Below the pieces are notes generated by a model. The model was given only the letters and a program-made list of their open reading frames with translations, searched no databases and had not been told where the DNA came from. Position numbers and translations under genes: made by a program. A DNA stretch of 20,384 bases from a virus, in the IMG/VR virus record IMGVR_UViG_3300021960_000668, positions 1 to 20,384 of that record; one strand, given 5' to 3'. Of the stretch, positions 1-6,327 are shown one piece after another; positions within the stretch are counted from its first letter, which is position 1; every line of letters begins with the position of its first letter.

Positions 1-30
1 CGCTGCTTTCAACCAGAGAGCTAAACCAGC
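1..30 (-). tRNA. 5' part of a tRNA, cut by the window edge
   Basis: Read on the minus strand from position 30, the sequence has a 7-nt 5' acceptor strand (GCTGGTT), then T8-A9, then a D-arm GCTC...AAGC. The D-loop contains GG, and a purine sits at position 26. The window ends three bases into the anticodon stem, so the anticodon and amino acid cannot be read. It lies 4 nt downstream of the next tRNA-like unit, in the same orientation, as in phage tRNA clusters. The last D-stem pair is C-A rather than Watson-Crick. To confirm it, the sequence beyond the window should supply AACCAGC as the 3' acceptor strand. Confidence 0.5.
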
Positions 31-34
31 AAGA

Positions 35-105
35 TAGTGTAGAAGACAGGATTTGATACCTGCATACCCTCATAGAGGTGTGTTTCCTTACATCACATCT
101 ACACT
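35..105 (-). tRNA. Degenerate or unusual tRNA-like unit
   Basis: The minus-strand ends pair perfectly over 7 bp (AGTGTAG at 105-99 with CTACACT at 42-36), followed by a single A that could be the discriminator. A T-arm-like hairpin (GCAGG / CCTGT) encloses a TATCAAAT loop, one base longer than the usual TTCAAAT. Three extra bases separate it from the acceptor strand. A D-arm-like GTG...CAC with GG in the loop is present. The anticodon arm cannot be folded cleanly; ACC...GGT with an 8-nt loop is the best I find. It sits between two better tRNA candidates with 2-4 nt spacers. It may be a decaying tRNA gene or one with a non-standard fold. No anticodon is assigned. Confidence 0.35.
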
Positions 106-107
106 AA

Positions 108-200
108 TGGAAGTGGAGGGAGTCGAACCCCCAACCGCGCACTAATCTGGTGCATACAGAAGGTATAAGCTTCTCGCTCTGCCAATTGAGCTACACTTCC
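108..200 (-). tRNA. tRNA with anticodon UAU (Ile, AUA codon) and long variable arm
   Basis: On the minus strand from 200: acceptor GGAAGTG pairs with CACTTCC at 115-109, and A at 108 is the discriminator. T8-A9 follows, then a perfect 4-bp D-stem GCTC/GAGC with loop AATTGGCA. The anticodon stem AGAAG/CTTCT encloses loop CTTATAC (169-163), with U33 and A37 present and UAU at 167-165. The T-arm GGGGG-TTCGACT-CCCTC is normal apart from one G-U pair. The variable region is 25 nt (157-133) and contains its own hairpin, GCAC-CAGATTA-GTGC. Isoleucine tRNAs are normally class I with a 5-nt variable loop, so identity as tRNA-Ile is inferred from the anticodon only. No CCA is encoded. Confidence 0.75.
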
Positions 201-211
201 TAGATGATGAA

Positions 212-385
212 CTACGATGCTTCGTTATTGTTCTCCGTGTATATTCGGACGAGTTCATCATCTGCTGGTATCATAACTGCTGCTCTTCCTTCTTCATCCA
301 CAATACCTATGTGTTCTCCATTTTCTACCCTTACGAGAAGAGAATCAAAGTTCTCTTCCCATTCCTTAACTGAAAATACTTCCAT
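212..385 (-). CDS. Phd/YefM-like antitoxin-type small protein
   Basis: This short protein (57 aa from the ATG at 385, 58 aa from the ATG at 388) starts MEVFSVKEWEENFDSLL, continues VRVENGEHIGIVDEEG and then AAVMIPADDE. This follows the N-terminal pattern of the Phd/YefM 'prevent-host-death' fold: a short strand, a helix with ExxxNFxxLL, a V-x-NGE turn, then G-x-x-AV-x-(I/V)P. Known family members bind DNA with the N-terminal half and neutralise a toxin with a C-terminal tail. Here the tail is only about 12 residues and no toxin gene is adjacent. The first ATG overlaps the upstream stop as ATGA, so translation is probably coupled. The GAGG upstream is better spaced for the second ATG. Family membership is a pattern match; a solitary regulator is as likely as an antitoxin. 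Confidence 0.6.
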   Translation of the reverse strand: MEVFSVKEWEENFDSLLVRVENGEHIGIVDEEGRAAVMIPADDELVRIYTENNNEAS

Positions 386-582
386 CATTCCTCAACAGCA
401 AGATCAGCATACTCAATCTGATGTGGCTCAAGATTGGCAGTTACAACTTCCAACACATTCATAAACTCTTCAACAGTATCGCATTGAACTTCTTTTTCAT
501 TGCCTTCATCGCTCAGCAGGAGGAAGGAGCGAGTACAAACATCAATAACGATGCCGAGGACGCTTTCTTGTGCGGTGCCCAT
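385..582 (-). CDS. Small acidic conserved-type protein, unknown function
   Basis: A 65-residue acidic protein with no transmembrane segment or signal peptide. The N-terminal half reads as short beta strands (GIVIDVCTRSFLLLSDEG), followed by a helix (TVEEFMNVLEVVTANL) and an acidic tail. I do not recognise the family. It is the first gene after the strong sigma70-like promoter at 608-636, with a leader of roughly 20 nt. Its TGA overlaps the ATG of the Phd-like gene (ATGA), so the two are probably made together. The compact strand-strand-helix layout and early position suggest a small host-takeover or regulatory protein, but that is only inference. The coupling to an antitoxin-like gene raises the toxin question, yet nothing in the sequence looks like a known toxin. 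Confidence 0.6.
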   Translation of the reverse strand: MGTAQESVLGIVIDVCTRSFLLLSDEGNEKEVQCDTVEEFMNVLEVVTANLEPHQIEYADLAVEE

Positions 583-607
583 TGGGTGTTCCGTTGATTA
601 CCTGAGT

Positions 608-636
608 ATTATAGGGTGGATTGGGTCTGGTGTCAA
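608..636 (-). promoter_or_regulatory. Consensus sigma70 promoter (TTGACA-17-TATAAT)
   Basis: The minus strand carries TTGACA (636-631) and TATAAT (613-608) separated by exactly 17 bp, a perfect match to the bacterial housekeeping consensus. It lies in the short gap between the zinc-ribbon gene and the 65-aa gene and points toward the two small genes and the tRNA cluster. Transcription should start near 600. T4-like cyanophages use host sigma70-type promoters for early genes, so this probably marks an early module next to late structural genes. Confidence 0.85.
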
Positions 637-640
637 GAGG

Positions 641-814
641 TCACCACTTACCAACTGGGCAGGAAGAGTTTGTAAGTCTTACCTTAATAGGCATAAAGCA
701 ACCACACTTCTTACATTGTCTAGTTGGTTTGAAAAAGTGTTCACATTTCAAACACATTTTCATTCTTTCAATTGCTGGACGATCATCCTTGATGTCAATT
801 TCATCCTTCTTCAT
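641..814 (-). CDS. Small zinc-ribbon protein
   Basis: A 57-residue protein. After a charged N-terminus it has MCLKCEHFFKPTRQC, then KKCGCFMPIKVRL, and ends SCPVGKW. The spaced cysteines C21, C24, C34, C37 and C39, plus the terminal C-P-x-G-K-W, form a zinc ribbon like those in small phage proteins of the DUF6171 type. The exact function is unknown; nucleic-acid or protein binding is the usual role of such ribbons. The start is supported by GGAGG at 828-824, 9 nt upstream of the ATG. The gene overlaps the end of the 193-aa gene by 14 nt in another frame, so it is probably the last cistron of the late structural array. It ends just before the early promoter at 608-636. Confidence 0.75.
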   Translation of the reverse strand: MKKDEIDIKDDRPAIERMKMCLKCEHFFKPTRQCKKCGCFMPIKVRLTNSSCPVGKW

Positions 815-1382
815 TTAATTCTGCCTCCGCTAAGTCAAAAACGTGATCTGCATCAAATTCTAAGTTTTCCAAAAATTCATCAAAAGAAAATCTTGGATCT
901 GCGATAAACTTTTCAACCTTAGACATTAATATATCTTTGAGTCTAGTATCGCCTTTACTTGCATAATACTCTACAACTGCCAAAACGTCAACAGCGTGAG
1001 CCAAACCAAAGTCTACTTTATTAGGAACAATCGTTGGCGTAAATCCTTGAGATATACTTGGATCTGGAATATATGGAGTAGATTGAATTTCAACTCTATT
1101 ACTACCATCCATCATAATCACTGTGGTGCTTCCAGTTGACACCTTAACTTCTTCATATGGATTATTGAGTGTCAATTTGGAAGATACTCTTTCCTCACCA
1201 ATTGTTATATTTTTATTCGTTATTGTTTCTGGATCTGGTAAAAAATCACTATCATATTTTGATACTGCATTATCAATTTCTTCTGCAGTGGCATCTGGTT
1301 GAATTGGAACCTTTGCCCATGATCCATCTTCAAACCTGACTTTTATTTGACCAGGAAATATTTTTTCAATTGTATATTTCAT
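801..1382 (-). CDS. Conserved-type phage protein, unknown function
   Basis: A 193-residue, mostly soluble acidic protein with no signal peptide or membrane segment. The N-terminal 50 residues (MKYTIEKIFPGQIKVRFEDG then SWAKVPIQPDATAEEI) look like a small beta domain plus a helix. The middle is beta-rich and low in complexity (TGSTTVIMMDGSNRVEIQST). The last 70 residues are helical and acidic. I do not recognise the family. It follows the glycine-rich adhesin in the structural array and has its own late-promoter-like box 24 nt upstream (1406-1413), so it is probably made late. Candidate roles are a minor virion protein or an assembly factor for the fibres. It overlaps the zinc-ribbon gene by 14 nt. 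No clear Shine-Dalgarno precedes the ATG. Confidence 0.7.
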   Translation of the reverse strand: MKYTIEKIFPGQIKVRFEDGSWAKVPIQPDATAEEIDNAVSKYDSDFLPDPETITNKNITIGEERVSSKLTLNNPYEEVKVSTGSTTVIMMDGSNRVEIQSTPYIPDPSISQGFTPTIVPNKVDFGLAHAVDVLAVVEYYASKGDTRLKDILMSKVEKFIADPRFSFDEFLENLEFDADHVFDLAEAELNEEG

Positions 1383-1405
1383 TTGGTATTAACAAAATGT
1401 AAAAA

Positions 1406-1413
1406 TATTTATC
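1406..1413 (-). promoter_or_regulatory. Late-promoter-like box GATAAATA
   Basis: The minus strand reads GGATAAATATTTTT just upstream of the 193-aa gene. It resembles the T4 late -10 box TATAAATA and the ATAAATA-type boxes of marine T4-like phages. The TAA inside the box is also the stop codon of the glycine-rich adhesin gene. The distance to the ATG at 1382 leaves room for a start site and a short leader. There is no -35 consensus, as expected for T4-type late promoters. Confidence 0.5.
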
Positions 1414-2455
1414 CTACTCTACCGTTACGAGTTCCGTTACTAATCCAGGTGACATTTGAATTGTTGACAATATAATATCCGGAAAGACCACCATCATATC
1501 CATTAAGACCATTTCCATTATTACCATTACCACCAGTTTCACCATCATCGCCAGGTTGACCATAAGAGCCACCATCTCCACCATCTCCACCAGTTCCAGC
1601 ATTAGTTCCACCACTAACACCACCAGCACCAGCAGTAGCTGCTCCATCATATCCTTGCCCCTTTCCACCAGTTCCACCATCTCCACCTGAGGTGTAGTTG
1701 GTATTGTAACCAGTACAAGTTCTGCGATAACAGCAAGTACAATCACAACATGCCCATAAGGGACCACTAAATCCATAGTTTGGTCGATTACAATTACAAG
1801 AATATGCGCTTGGATTTTGGCAAGAACATGCTCCCGAATAACTTCCACAATAGTGGAATCCACTACCACCACCAGAGTTACAATAGTCACAATTGTAACT
1901 ATATGAAGATGTATAATATCCACCACCACCATCTCCACCAGCGCCGCCACCGCCACCGCCAGCACTAATGGTTCCTTGGTTGTTAATTGATATATTATCA
2001 CCAGCAAAGACAGCATTTCCGCCATCTTCACCATCAGCATCATCTCCACCAGCACCACCAGCACCTAATATAAAACCATTATTATCTAATTGGAAATTTC
2101 CACCAAATCCTGATGGAACTGATATTGCATAATTTGAAGTATTTGTTGCACCAAGAGTAACTCCAGAATTAACAACTAGACGTTTTGGAACGCTAGATGA
2201 CCAGTCTGAAGAGTTGAAGTATGAGGAAGCATCTACATTTTCTGTATTTACTGTAATATAAACAACAATTTCTGCAATAGCGCAGAAAAAATCATCAAAA
2301 CTTATTTGACCACTAGTTGGAACATTTGTATTATTTGATGTTACATATGATCCATTTCTGTAATATTCATTGAGTGATATTGGATTTGTCCCACCAAATT
2401 CGGTTTGTATGTCTGCAAGACTAATTTGAGCTGGTCCAGGACAAGGTAGAGCCAT
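1409..2455 (-). CDS. Glycine-rich tail-fibre adhesin with a cysteine-rich insert
   Basis: A 348-residue protein that is probably the distal receptor-binding tip of the tail fibre. Residues 1-58 (ISLADIQTEFGGTNPISLNE, then NTNVPTSGQISFDDFF) form an N-terminal module I associate with cyanophage structural proteins. Residues 93-130 are beta strands leading into GGAGG and GGGGGG tracts (131-179) and a second glycine-rich tract (256-326) with GGDGG and GGNGN repeats. It ends NNSNVTWISNGTRNGRVG. This layout resembles gp38-type adhesins, where glycine-rich strands pack as polyglycine II helices. Between the tracts (189-247) lie 13 cysteines in 59 residues, including CC, CDCTCC and CNC clusters, an unusual insert. 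The start codon overlaps the fibre gene's stop (TAATG), consistent with the fibre-adhesin pairing. Specific receptor unknown. Confidence 0.7.
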   Translation of the reverse strand: MALPCPGPAQISLADIQTEFGGTNPISLNEYYRNGSYVTSNNTNVPTSGQISFDDFFCAIAEIVVYITVNTENVDASSYFNSSDWSSSVPKRLVVNSGVTLGATNTSNYAISVPSGFGGNFQLDNNGFILGAGGAGGDDADGEDGGNAVFAGDNISINNQGTISAGGGGGGAGGDGGGGYYTSSYSYNCDYCNSGGGSGFHYCGSYSGACSCQNPSAYSCNCNRPNYGFSGPLWACCDCTCCYRRTCTGYNTNYTSGGDGGTGGKGQGYDGAATAGAGGVSGGTNAGTGGDGGDGGSYGQPGDDGETGGNGNNGNGLNGYDGGLSGYYIVNNSNVTWISNGTRNGRVG

Positions 2456-5400
2456 TACTTACTCTCCAAATCTTCTACTCGTTTCGTTAATTTTTCAATA
2501 ATGTTTTGTTGCTCTTTAATCGATTCAATTAAGAGAGGAACAATCATTTCATACTTAACTGCCTTGTATCCATCTTCCCTAGTTGCCACAATCTCTGGCA
2601 ATACTTCTTCTATTTCTTGAGCGATTACACCTACATCATTCTTTCTTACAAAGAATCCATCTTCCCCACCTCTTTCTTCGATATAATCATCTTTCCAATC
2701 AAAATTCACACCATTGATTCTCAGTAACTTATTAAGAGCATCATTTATTGGTTTAATGTTTTCTTTGAGATTAATGTCTGATGAATAATAACCAGTGATG
2801 TTGTTAGTTGCTCTTATTTCTCCAGTGGTTCCTGATGCACCAGTTCCTACACCAAACGAATCAACCCTCACATCCTGGGCATTGAAATTTCCAGAAGCGT
2901 TTCTATAAACGATTGTATTTGCAGTATTTGCTGCAGTAGCATTACTTGTAACTGTAAATGTTACATCTTGACTATTGTCAAACGTTGCCGAACCACTAAT
3001 ACCATTACCATTAGTCCCCATCGTCAGGGTATGTGATAAATCACCACCGATTGATCCTGAAGAATTTATATTTGGAACCGTAAGTGTATTTGTTGATGGA
3101 TTGTATGTTATTCCAGCGTCAGTATAAACACTTTCATAAGTGGCAGATGATCCATTACTATCAACAAACGGAATATAAAAATTAGCATTTGTGCTATTCC
3201 TTTCCCGTTTAATCTTATCAGATTGTGCAACTGTTGCAGATGAAAAATTAACACCAACATTTGTTACACTAGTAATTCTTCCTTTAGAATCAACAGTAAA
3301 CTGTGGAATTGTTGAAGAATTTCCATAAGTATCTGCAGAAACGCCACTAGCAGAAAGAGTAAGATTTAGAGAAACGTTTGCACTTCCATCAAATGATACT
3401 GCAGGTGCAGATCCATCTCCAGTTATGCTAAAGTCCCTTGCTGTTGCTAATTTAGTTGCAGTATCTGCGTTTCCAATGATTGCACCTACAAATTCATTTG
3501 CATAAATCTTATCCCATTTAAGACTTGCTGTTCCTATATCATTAGTATTACCAGTGGAGGGGATAATATCACTATCAACTCTTCCTGTAAAAGTTATTGT
3601 GTCGCTAGTTCCATTTCCAAGATCAACATTTCCATTAAATTCTGCCAATCCTGTAACTGCTAAACTGCCAGCACTCAATAAATTTGTGCTTGGGTTATAT
3701 GATATTCCAGCATCAGTATATACAGACTCATATGAACCACTAGTATTATTACTGTCAACAAATGTCACATAGTGTGTTGCATTTGTAGATCTAGATGCTG
3801 TTAAGACAGTGTTAGATTGGGCAACTGTGGCATTAGCAAAATCAATACCAACATTAGATGCTGAAGTAATTCTTCCTTTCGAATCTACGGTGAATTGTCC
3901 AACTTCTGTGTCAGATCCATATGTACCTGCAGCAACACCTGTTGTGTCTAGTGCCGTTACTAAATTAACATTTCCAGTTCCATCAAATTCTACTGCAGAG
4001 GCATCAACGTCTCCAGTTATACTAAATTCTCTTGCAGTTTCTAATGCAGTAGCAGTATCGGCATTTCCTACAAAAGATCCATTAAATGTATCTGCATATA
4101 CAGCATTCCATCTCGATGACGTAGATCCCAGATCTATCGTTCCAGATGGTATTACATTACTATCAACAACACCATTAAATGTTATTGAATCAGACGAAGC
4201 ATTACCTAAATCGATATTGCCATTAAATGTTGCAGATCCTGATACTGATAAATTATCCGTAACCTGAACCGTTCCACCAGCAGAGTCTAATATTAAATTT
4301 CCTGATGATGTGTCAATTTCACTATTGCCAGAAACACCAATTCTAATGTTGTCGATTGTAGCACCACCATTGGCATCAATGGCACCAGTGAAAGTAGAAA
4401 TACCAGTAACTCTTAAACTATCTAATACTGATGGACCATCGACTGTTAGATCATTATTAATTAATGCCGCATTGACTGTAGCAAATCCAGTCACTCTAAG
4501 GTCTATAAGTTCAGTATCTACTACTGAAAGAGTAAAGACTGTAAGAATACCAGTTACGTTTGCATTGCTTATATTAATAAAGTCAACCGTACTTTCTCCA
4601 GTTACGGTTAGATCTTGATTTACAACTAAATTATCGTCTACAGTAGTTGTTCCACCAGCAGAATCAATGGTCAGATTGCCAGTAGAAGTATCAATCTCAT
4701 TATTATTAGCAACACCAATTCTAACATTGTCAATTGTAGCACCACCATTGGCATCTAAGAGACCAGTAAAAGTGCTTAAACCAGAAACACTAAGATTCGT
4801 TGCATTGAAATTATTAGTTGTTGTGAATCCAGTTACGTTAAGATAGTCAATCTCAGTTTGACCAGTTATTCTAGTTTCACCAAGGACATCTAGTCGTCTT
4901 GTTGGAAGAGTGCTTCCTATACCAACTCTATGATTGATATCATCATAGACAAAAAACTCTGCACCATCAACAACATTTGCCGTGTTGTGATATTGAATAC
5001 TTCTATAAGTTCCACCAGCACCAGGAGTAATGGTGCTTTGACTAATCCAAGTAAGACCACCAAATACATTTTTTGCTAATAACTGTGATGCTGTTCCAGC
5101 ATTATCAAAAAAGTCATATATGGTTCCATTTAATCTAATATCACCATTTACATGAAAATCTCTCTCTGGTCCAGTTGTACCTATTCCAATATTATTATTG
5201 GATACATCATAGAACATTGATGATGTTCCAGCAAAGTCATTGTTGTCATTAAACATGAACTGACCTTGCTCTCCAGGAGAAAATACAGTTACAGTAACTG
5301 CTACTCCAGGAGATGAATCTGGATTTGAGTATCCTTGTGCGCTAATTGCAGCACCAACAAAATTAAGTTGTGATGTGCTACTAATACCACCAGGAGGTGT

Positions 5401-5652
5401 AAGAACACCTTCATCGTAAATTGAAATAGCTCCCGTTGTTAATCCTGCACCAATCGGGATCCAATATCTTTCTCCAGGATTACTTTCTAATGAAATTATC
5501 TGATATTGTAATCCAAGAGGAGGAGAATCTCCAGGATAAACTGGGTCACCAAGATTTGGTTCAGTCTGATCTACTGATAGATAATCATACCTATCTTCTG
5601 TTAAATCTTCTTGAGGTCTTCTTTTAGACCTACCACTTAAATATCTTGGCAT
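2455..5652 (-). CDS. Long tail fibre with C-terminal S74 autoprotease chaperone
   Basis: A 1065-residue trimeric-fibre-type protein. The basic N-terminus (MPRYLSGRSKRRPQEDL) and residues up to about 130 look like the attachment module. Then come fibre repeats of the type NNIGIGTTGPERDFHVNG and RVGIGSTLPTRRLDVLG. A long beta-rich shaft of S-G-L-S-T-F-T-G units contains two sets of internal tandem repeats. The last ~109 residues are an S74 intramolecular chaperone: YYSSDINLKENIKPI, with the Ser958-Asp959 dyad expected to cut the chaperone off after folding, then GVIAQEIEEVLPEIV and a C-terminal coiled coil. The family chaperone trimerises the fibre and then releases itself. The glycine-rich adhesin gene follows with a TAATG overlap, suggesting fibre and tip are made together. 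Which T4 fibre it replaces is not clear from sequence alone. Confidence 0.85.
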   Translation of the reverse strand: MPRYLSGRSKRRPQEDLTEDRYDYLSVDQTEPNLGDPVYPGDSPPLGLQYQIISLESNPGERYWIPIGAGLTTGAISIYDEGVLTPPGGISSTSQLNFVGAAISAQGYSNPDSSPGVAVTVTVFSPGEQGQFMFNDNNDFAGTSSMFYDVSNNNIGIGTTGPERDFHVNGDIRLNGTIYDFFDNAGTASQLLAKNVFGGLTWISQSTITPGAGGTYRSIQYHNTANVVDGAEFFVYDDINHRVGIGSTLPTRRLDVLGETRITGQTEIDYLNVTGFTTTNNFNATNLSVSGLSTFTGLLDANGGATIDNVRIGVANNNEIDTSTGNLTIDSAGGTTTVDDNLVVNQDLTVTGESTVDFINISNANVTGILTVFTLSVVDTELIDLRVTGFATVNAALINNDLTVDGPSVLDSLRVTGISTFTGAIDANGGATIDNIRIGVSGNSEIDTSSGNLILDSAGGTVQVTDNLSVSGSATFNGNIDLGNASSDSITFNGVVDSNVIPSGTIDLGSTSSRWNAVYADTFNGSFVGNADTATALETAREFSITGDVDASAVEFDGTGNVNLVTALDTTGVAAGTYGSDTEVGQFTVDSKGRITSASNVGIDFANATVAQSNTVLTASRSTNATHYVTFVDSNNTSGSYESVYTDAGISYNPSTNLLSAGSLAVTGLAEFNGNVDLGNGTSDTITFTGRVDSDIIPSTGNTNDIGTASLKWDKIYANEFVGAIIGNADTATKLATARDFSITGDGSAPAVSFDGSANVSLNLTLSASGVSADTYGNSSTIPQFTVDSKGRITSVTNVGVNFSSATVAQSDKIKRERNSTNANFYIPFVDSNGSSATYESVYTDAGITYNPSTNTLTVPNINSSGSIGGDLSHTLTMGTNGNGISGSATFDNSQDVTFTVTSNATAANTANTIVYRNASGNFNAQDVRVDSFGVGTGASGTTGEIRATNNITGYYSSDINLKENIKPINDALNKLLRINGVNFDWKDDYIEERGGEDGFFVRKNDVGVIAQEIEEVLPEIVATREDGYKAVKYEMIVPLLIESIKEQQNIIEKLTKRVEDLESK
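3075..4250 (-). repeat. Imperfect ~0.6-kb tandem duplication inside the fibre gene
   Basis: Two consecutive ~195-residue shaft units share the same order of motifs: FNGNxDLGNxxSDxITF, then NADTAT, AR(E/D)FSITGD, QFTVDSKGRITS, ATVAQS, and YESVYTDAGI(S/T)YNPSTN. Matching segments at 3871 and 3277 (the VDSKGRITS region) are 594 bp apart, 198 codons exactly. The copies have diverged, with residue changes throughout and small length differences, so this is an old in-frame duplication that lengthens the fibre shaft. Confidence 0.75.
4265..4790 (-). repeat. Second internal repeat pair in the fibre gene
   Basis: The motif series STFTG-x-(L/I)-DANGGATIDN(V/I)RIGV, then EIDTS(T/S)GNL, then DSAGGT, occurs twice. 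The shared DNA segment encoding DANGGATID lies at 4736-4755 and again at 4358-4377, an offset of 378 bp or 126 codons. The unit is distinct from the ~0.6-kb repeat that follows it, so the shaft was extended by at least two separate duplications. Confidence 0.7.
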
Positions 5653-5655
5653 ATC

Positions 5656-6324
5656 TTACGTTGTGCTATTTTCAAGAATACTACAAATAAATTCCATTTG
5701 AAGCGGTCCAACAAGACCACCACTAACATAGGTATGAGCAATTCCAGCAACAACACCAGAATTTGTTGTAAATGTTAGAGAAGTTCCAACAGTTCCATCA
5801 ATTGAATCAACAACAAATGATTGTTGTGGTGATGGGAATATTGTTGTTGTAATTCCACTTCCAGATCCGCAGGTAAATGCAAGACCACTCATTGTAACTT
5901 CATCACCAACGTTGAAGTTATGAGCGGTCAATGTAGTAACCGTAGTTAATCCAGTAGTATTATCATACTGACAGTCGGTTACAGTTACAATACCTGACTG
6001 TGTCCCCTCAATTACAACGGAATCTGATATAAGTGCAGTTCTTTCTAAAACAAGTCTACCATCAATGATAATGATTGCATCATTTGGTGGTATTTCTGCG
6101 TCCTTTACGAGTCTATTGTTTCTAGTATTTCCAGAAGTTTTTGATGCTACACTCTTTCTTCTATGAGTAAATGTTACTGTTGGATATGTATTGACGCCAA
6201 CATTAGATGCTTGTGCATATAGAAGAATTGCAGATACACCAACAGGCGTTGTGTATATCGTCTGCTCTCCTGGCGCAACTGGAACCGCAATAGTAATAAA
6301 TTTATTAAGTGGTGCTACTGCCAT
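5656..6324 (-). CDS. Probable small virion structural protein
   Basis: A 222-residue beta-rich protein with no membrane segment. The N-terminal half (LNKFITIAVPVAPGEQTIYT, then VTFTHRRKSVASKT and DAIIIIDGRLVLERTALISD) resembles a small tail-associated beta domain. The second half has a motif I associate with cyanophage structural proteins (TTLTAHNFNVGDEVTMSG, then GLAFTC), usually an Ig-like or decorative beta module. It sits 3 nt after the beta-helix structural gene and 3 nt before the long fibre, so it likely helps connect the baseplate to the fibre. The function is inferred from position and composition only. No Shine-Dalgarno is obvious before the ATG. Confidence 0.65.
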   Translation of the reverse strand: MAVAPLNKFITIAVPVAPGEQTIYTTPVGVSAILLYAQASNVGVNTYPTVTFTHRRKSVASKTSGNTRNNRLVKDAEIPPNDAIIIIDGRLVLERTALISDSVVIEGTQSGIVTVTDCQYDNTTGLTTVTTLTAHNFNVGDEVTMSGLAFTCGSGSGITTTIFPSPQQSFVVDSIDGTVGTSLTFTTNSGVVAGIAHTYVSGGLVGPLQMEFICSILENSTT

Positions 6325-6327
6325 ATT

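Noticed and set aside
204-907. Plus-strand open frames of 86, 135 and 65 aa at the left end
   Set aside because: They run antisense through the tRNA-proximal small genes and the zinc-ribbon gene, whose minus-strand frames have family motifs, ribosome-binding sites and stop-start overlaps.
1414-2064. 216-aa minus-strand open frame overlapping the adhesin gene
   Set aside because: It is the out-of-frame reading of glycine codons (GGTGGA...), giving a Val/Leu/Met-rich low-complexity product. The adhesin frame has recognisable N- and C-terminal motifs and a TAATG junction.
3554-4618. Three plus-strand open frames (72, 152 and 102 aa) antisense to the tail-fibre gene
   Set aside because: They arise from the repetitive composition of the fibre shaft, have no ribosome-binding sites and no protein-like motifs, and lie fully inside a well-supported gene.
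3075-4790. Repeats in the fibre gene as a CRISPR array or mobile element
   Set aside because: The repeats are long, diverged, in coding frame and translate to fibre-shaft motifs. There are no short identical repeats with unique spacers and no transposase or target-site duplication.
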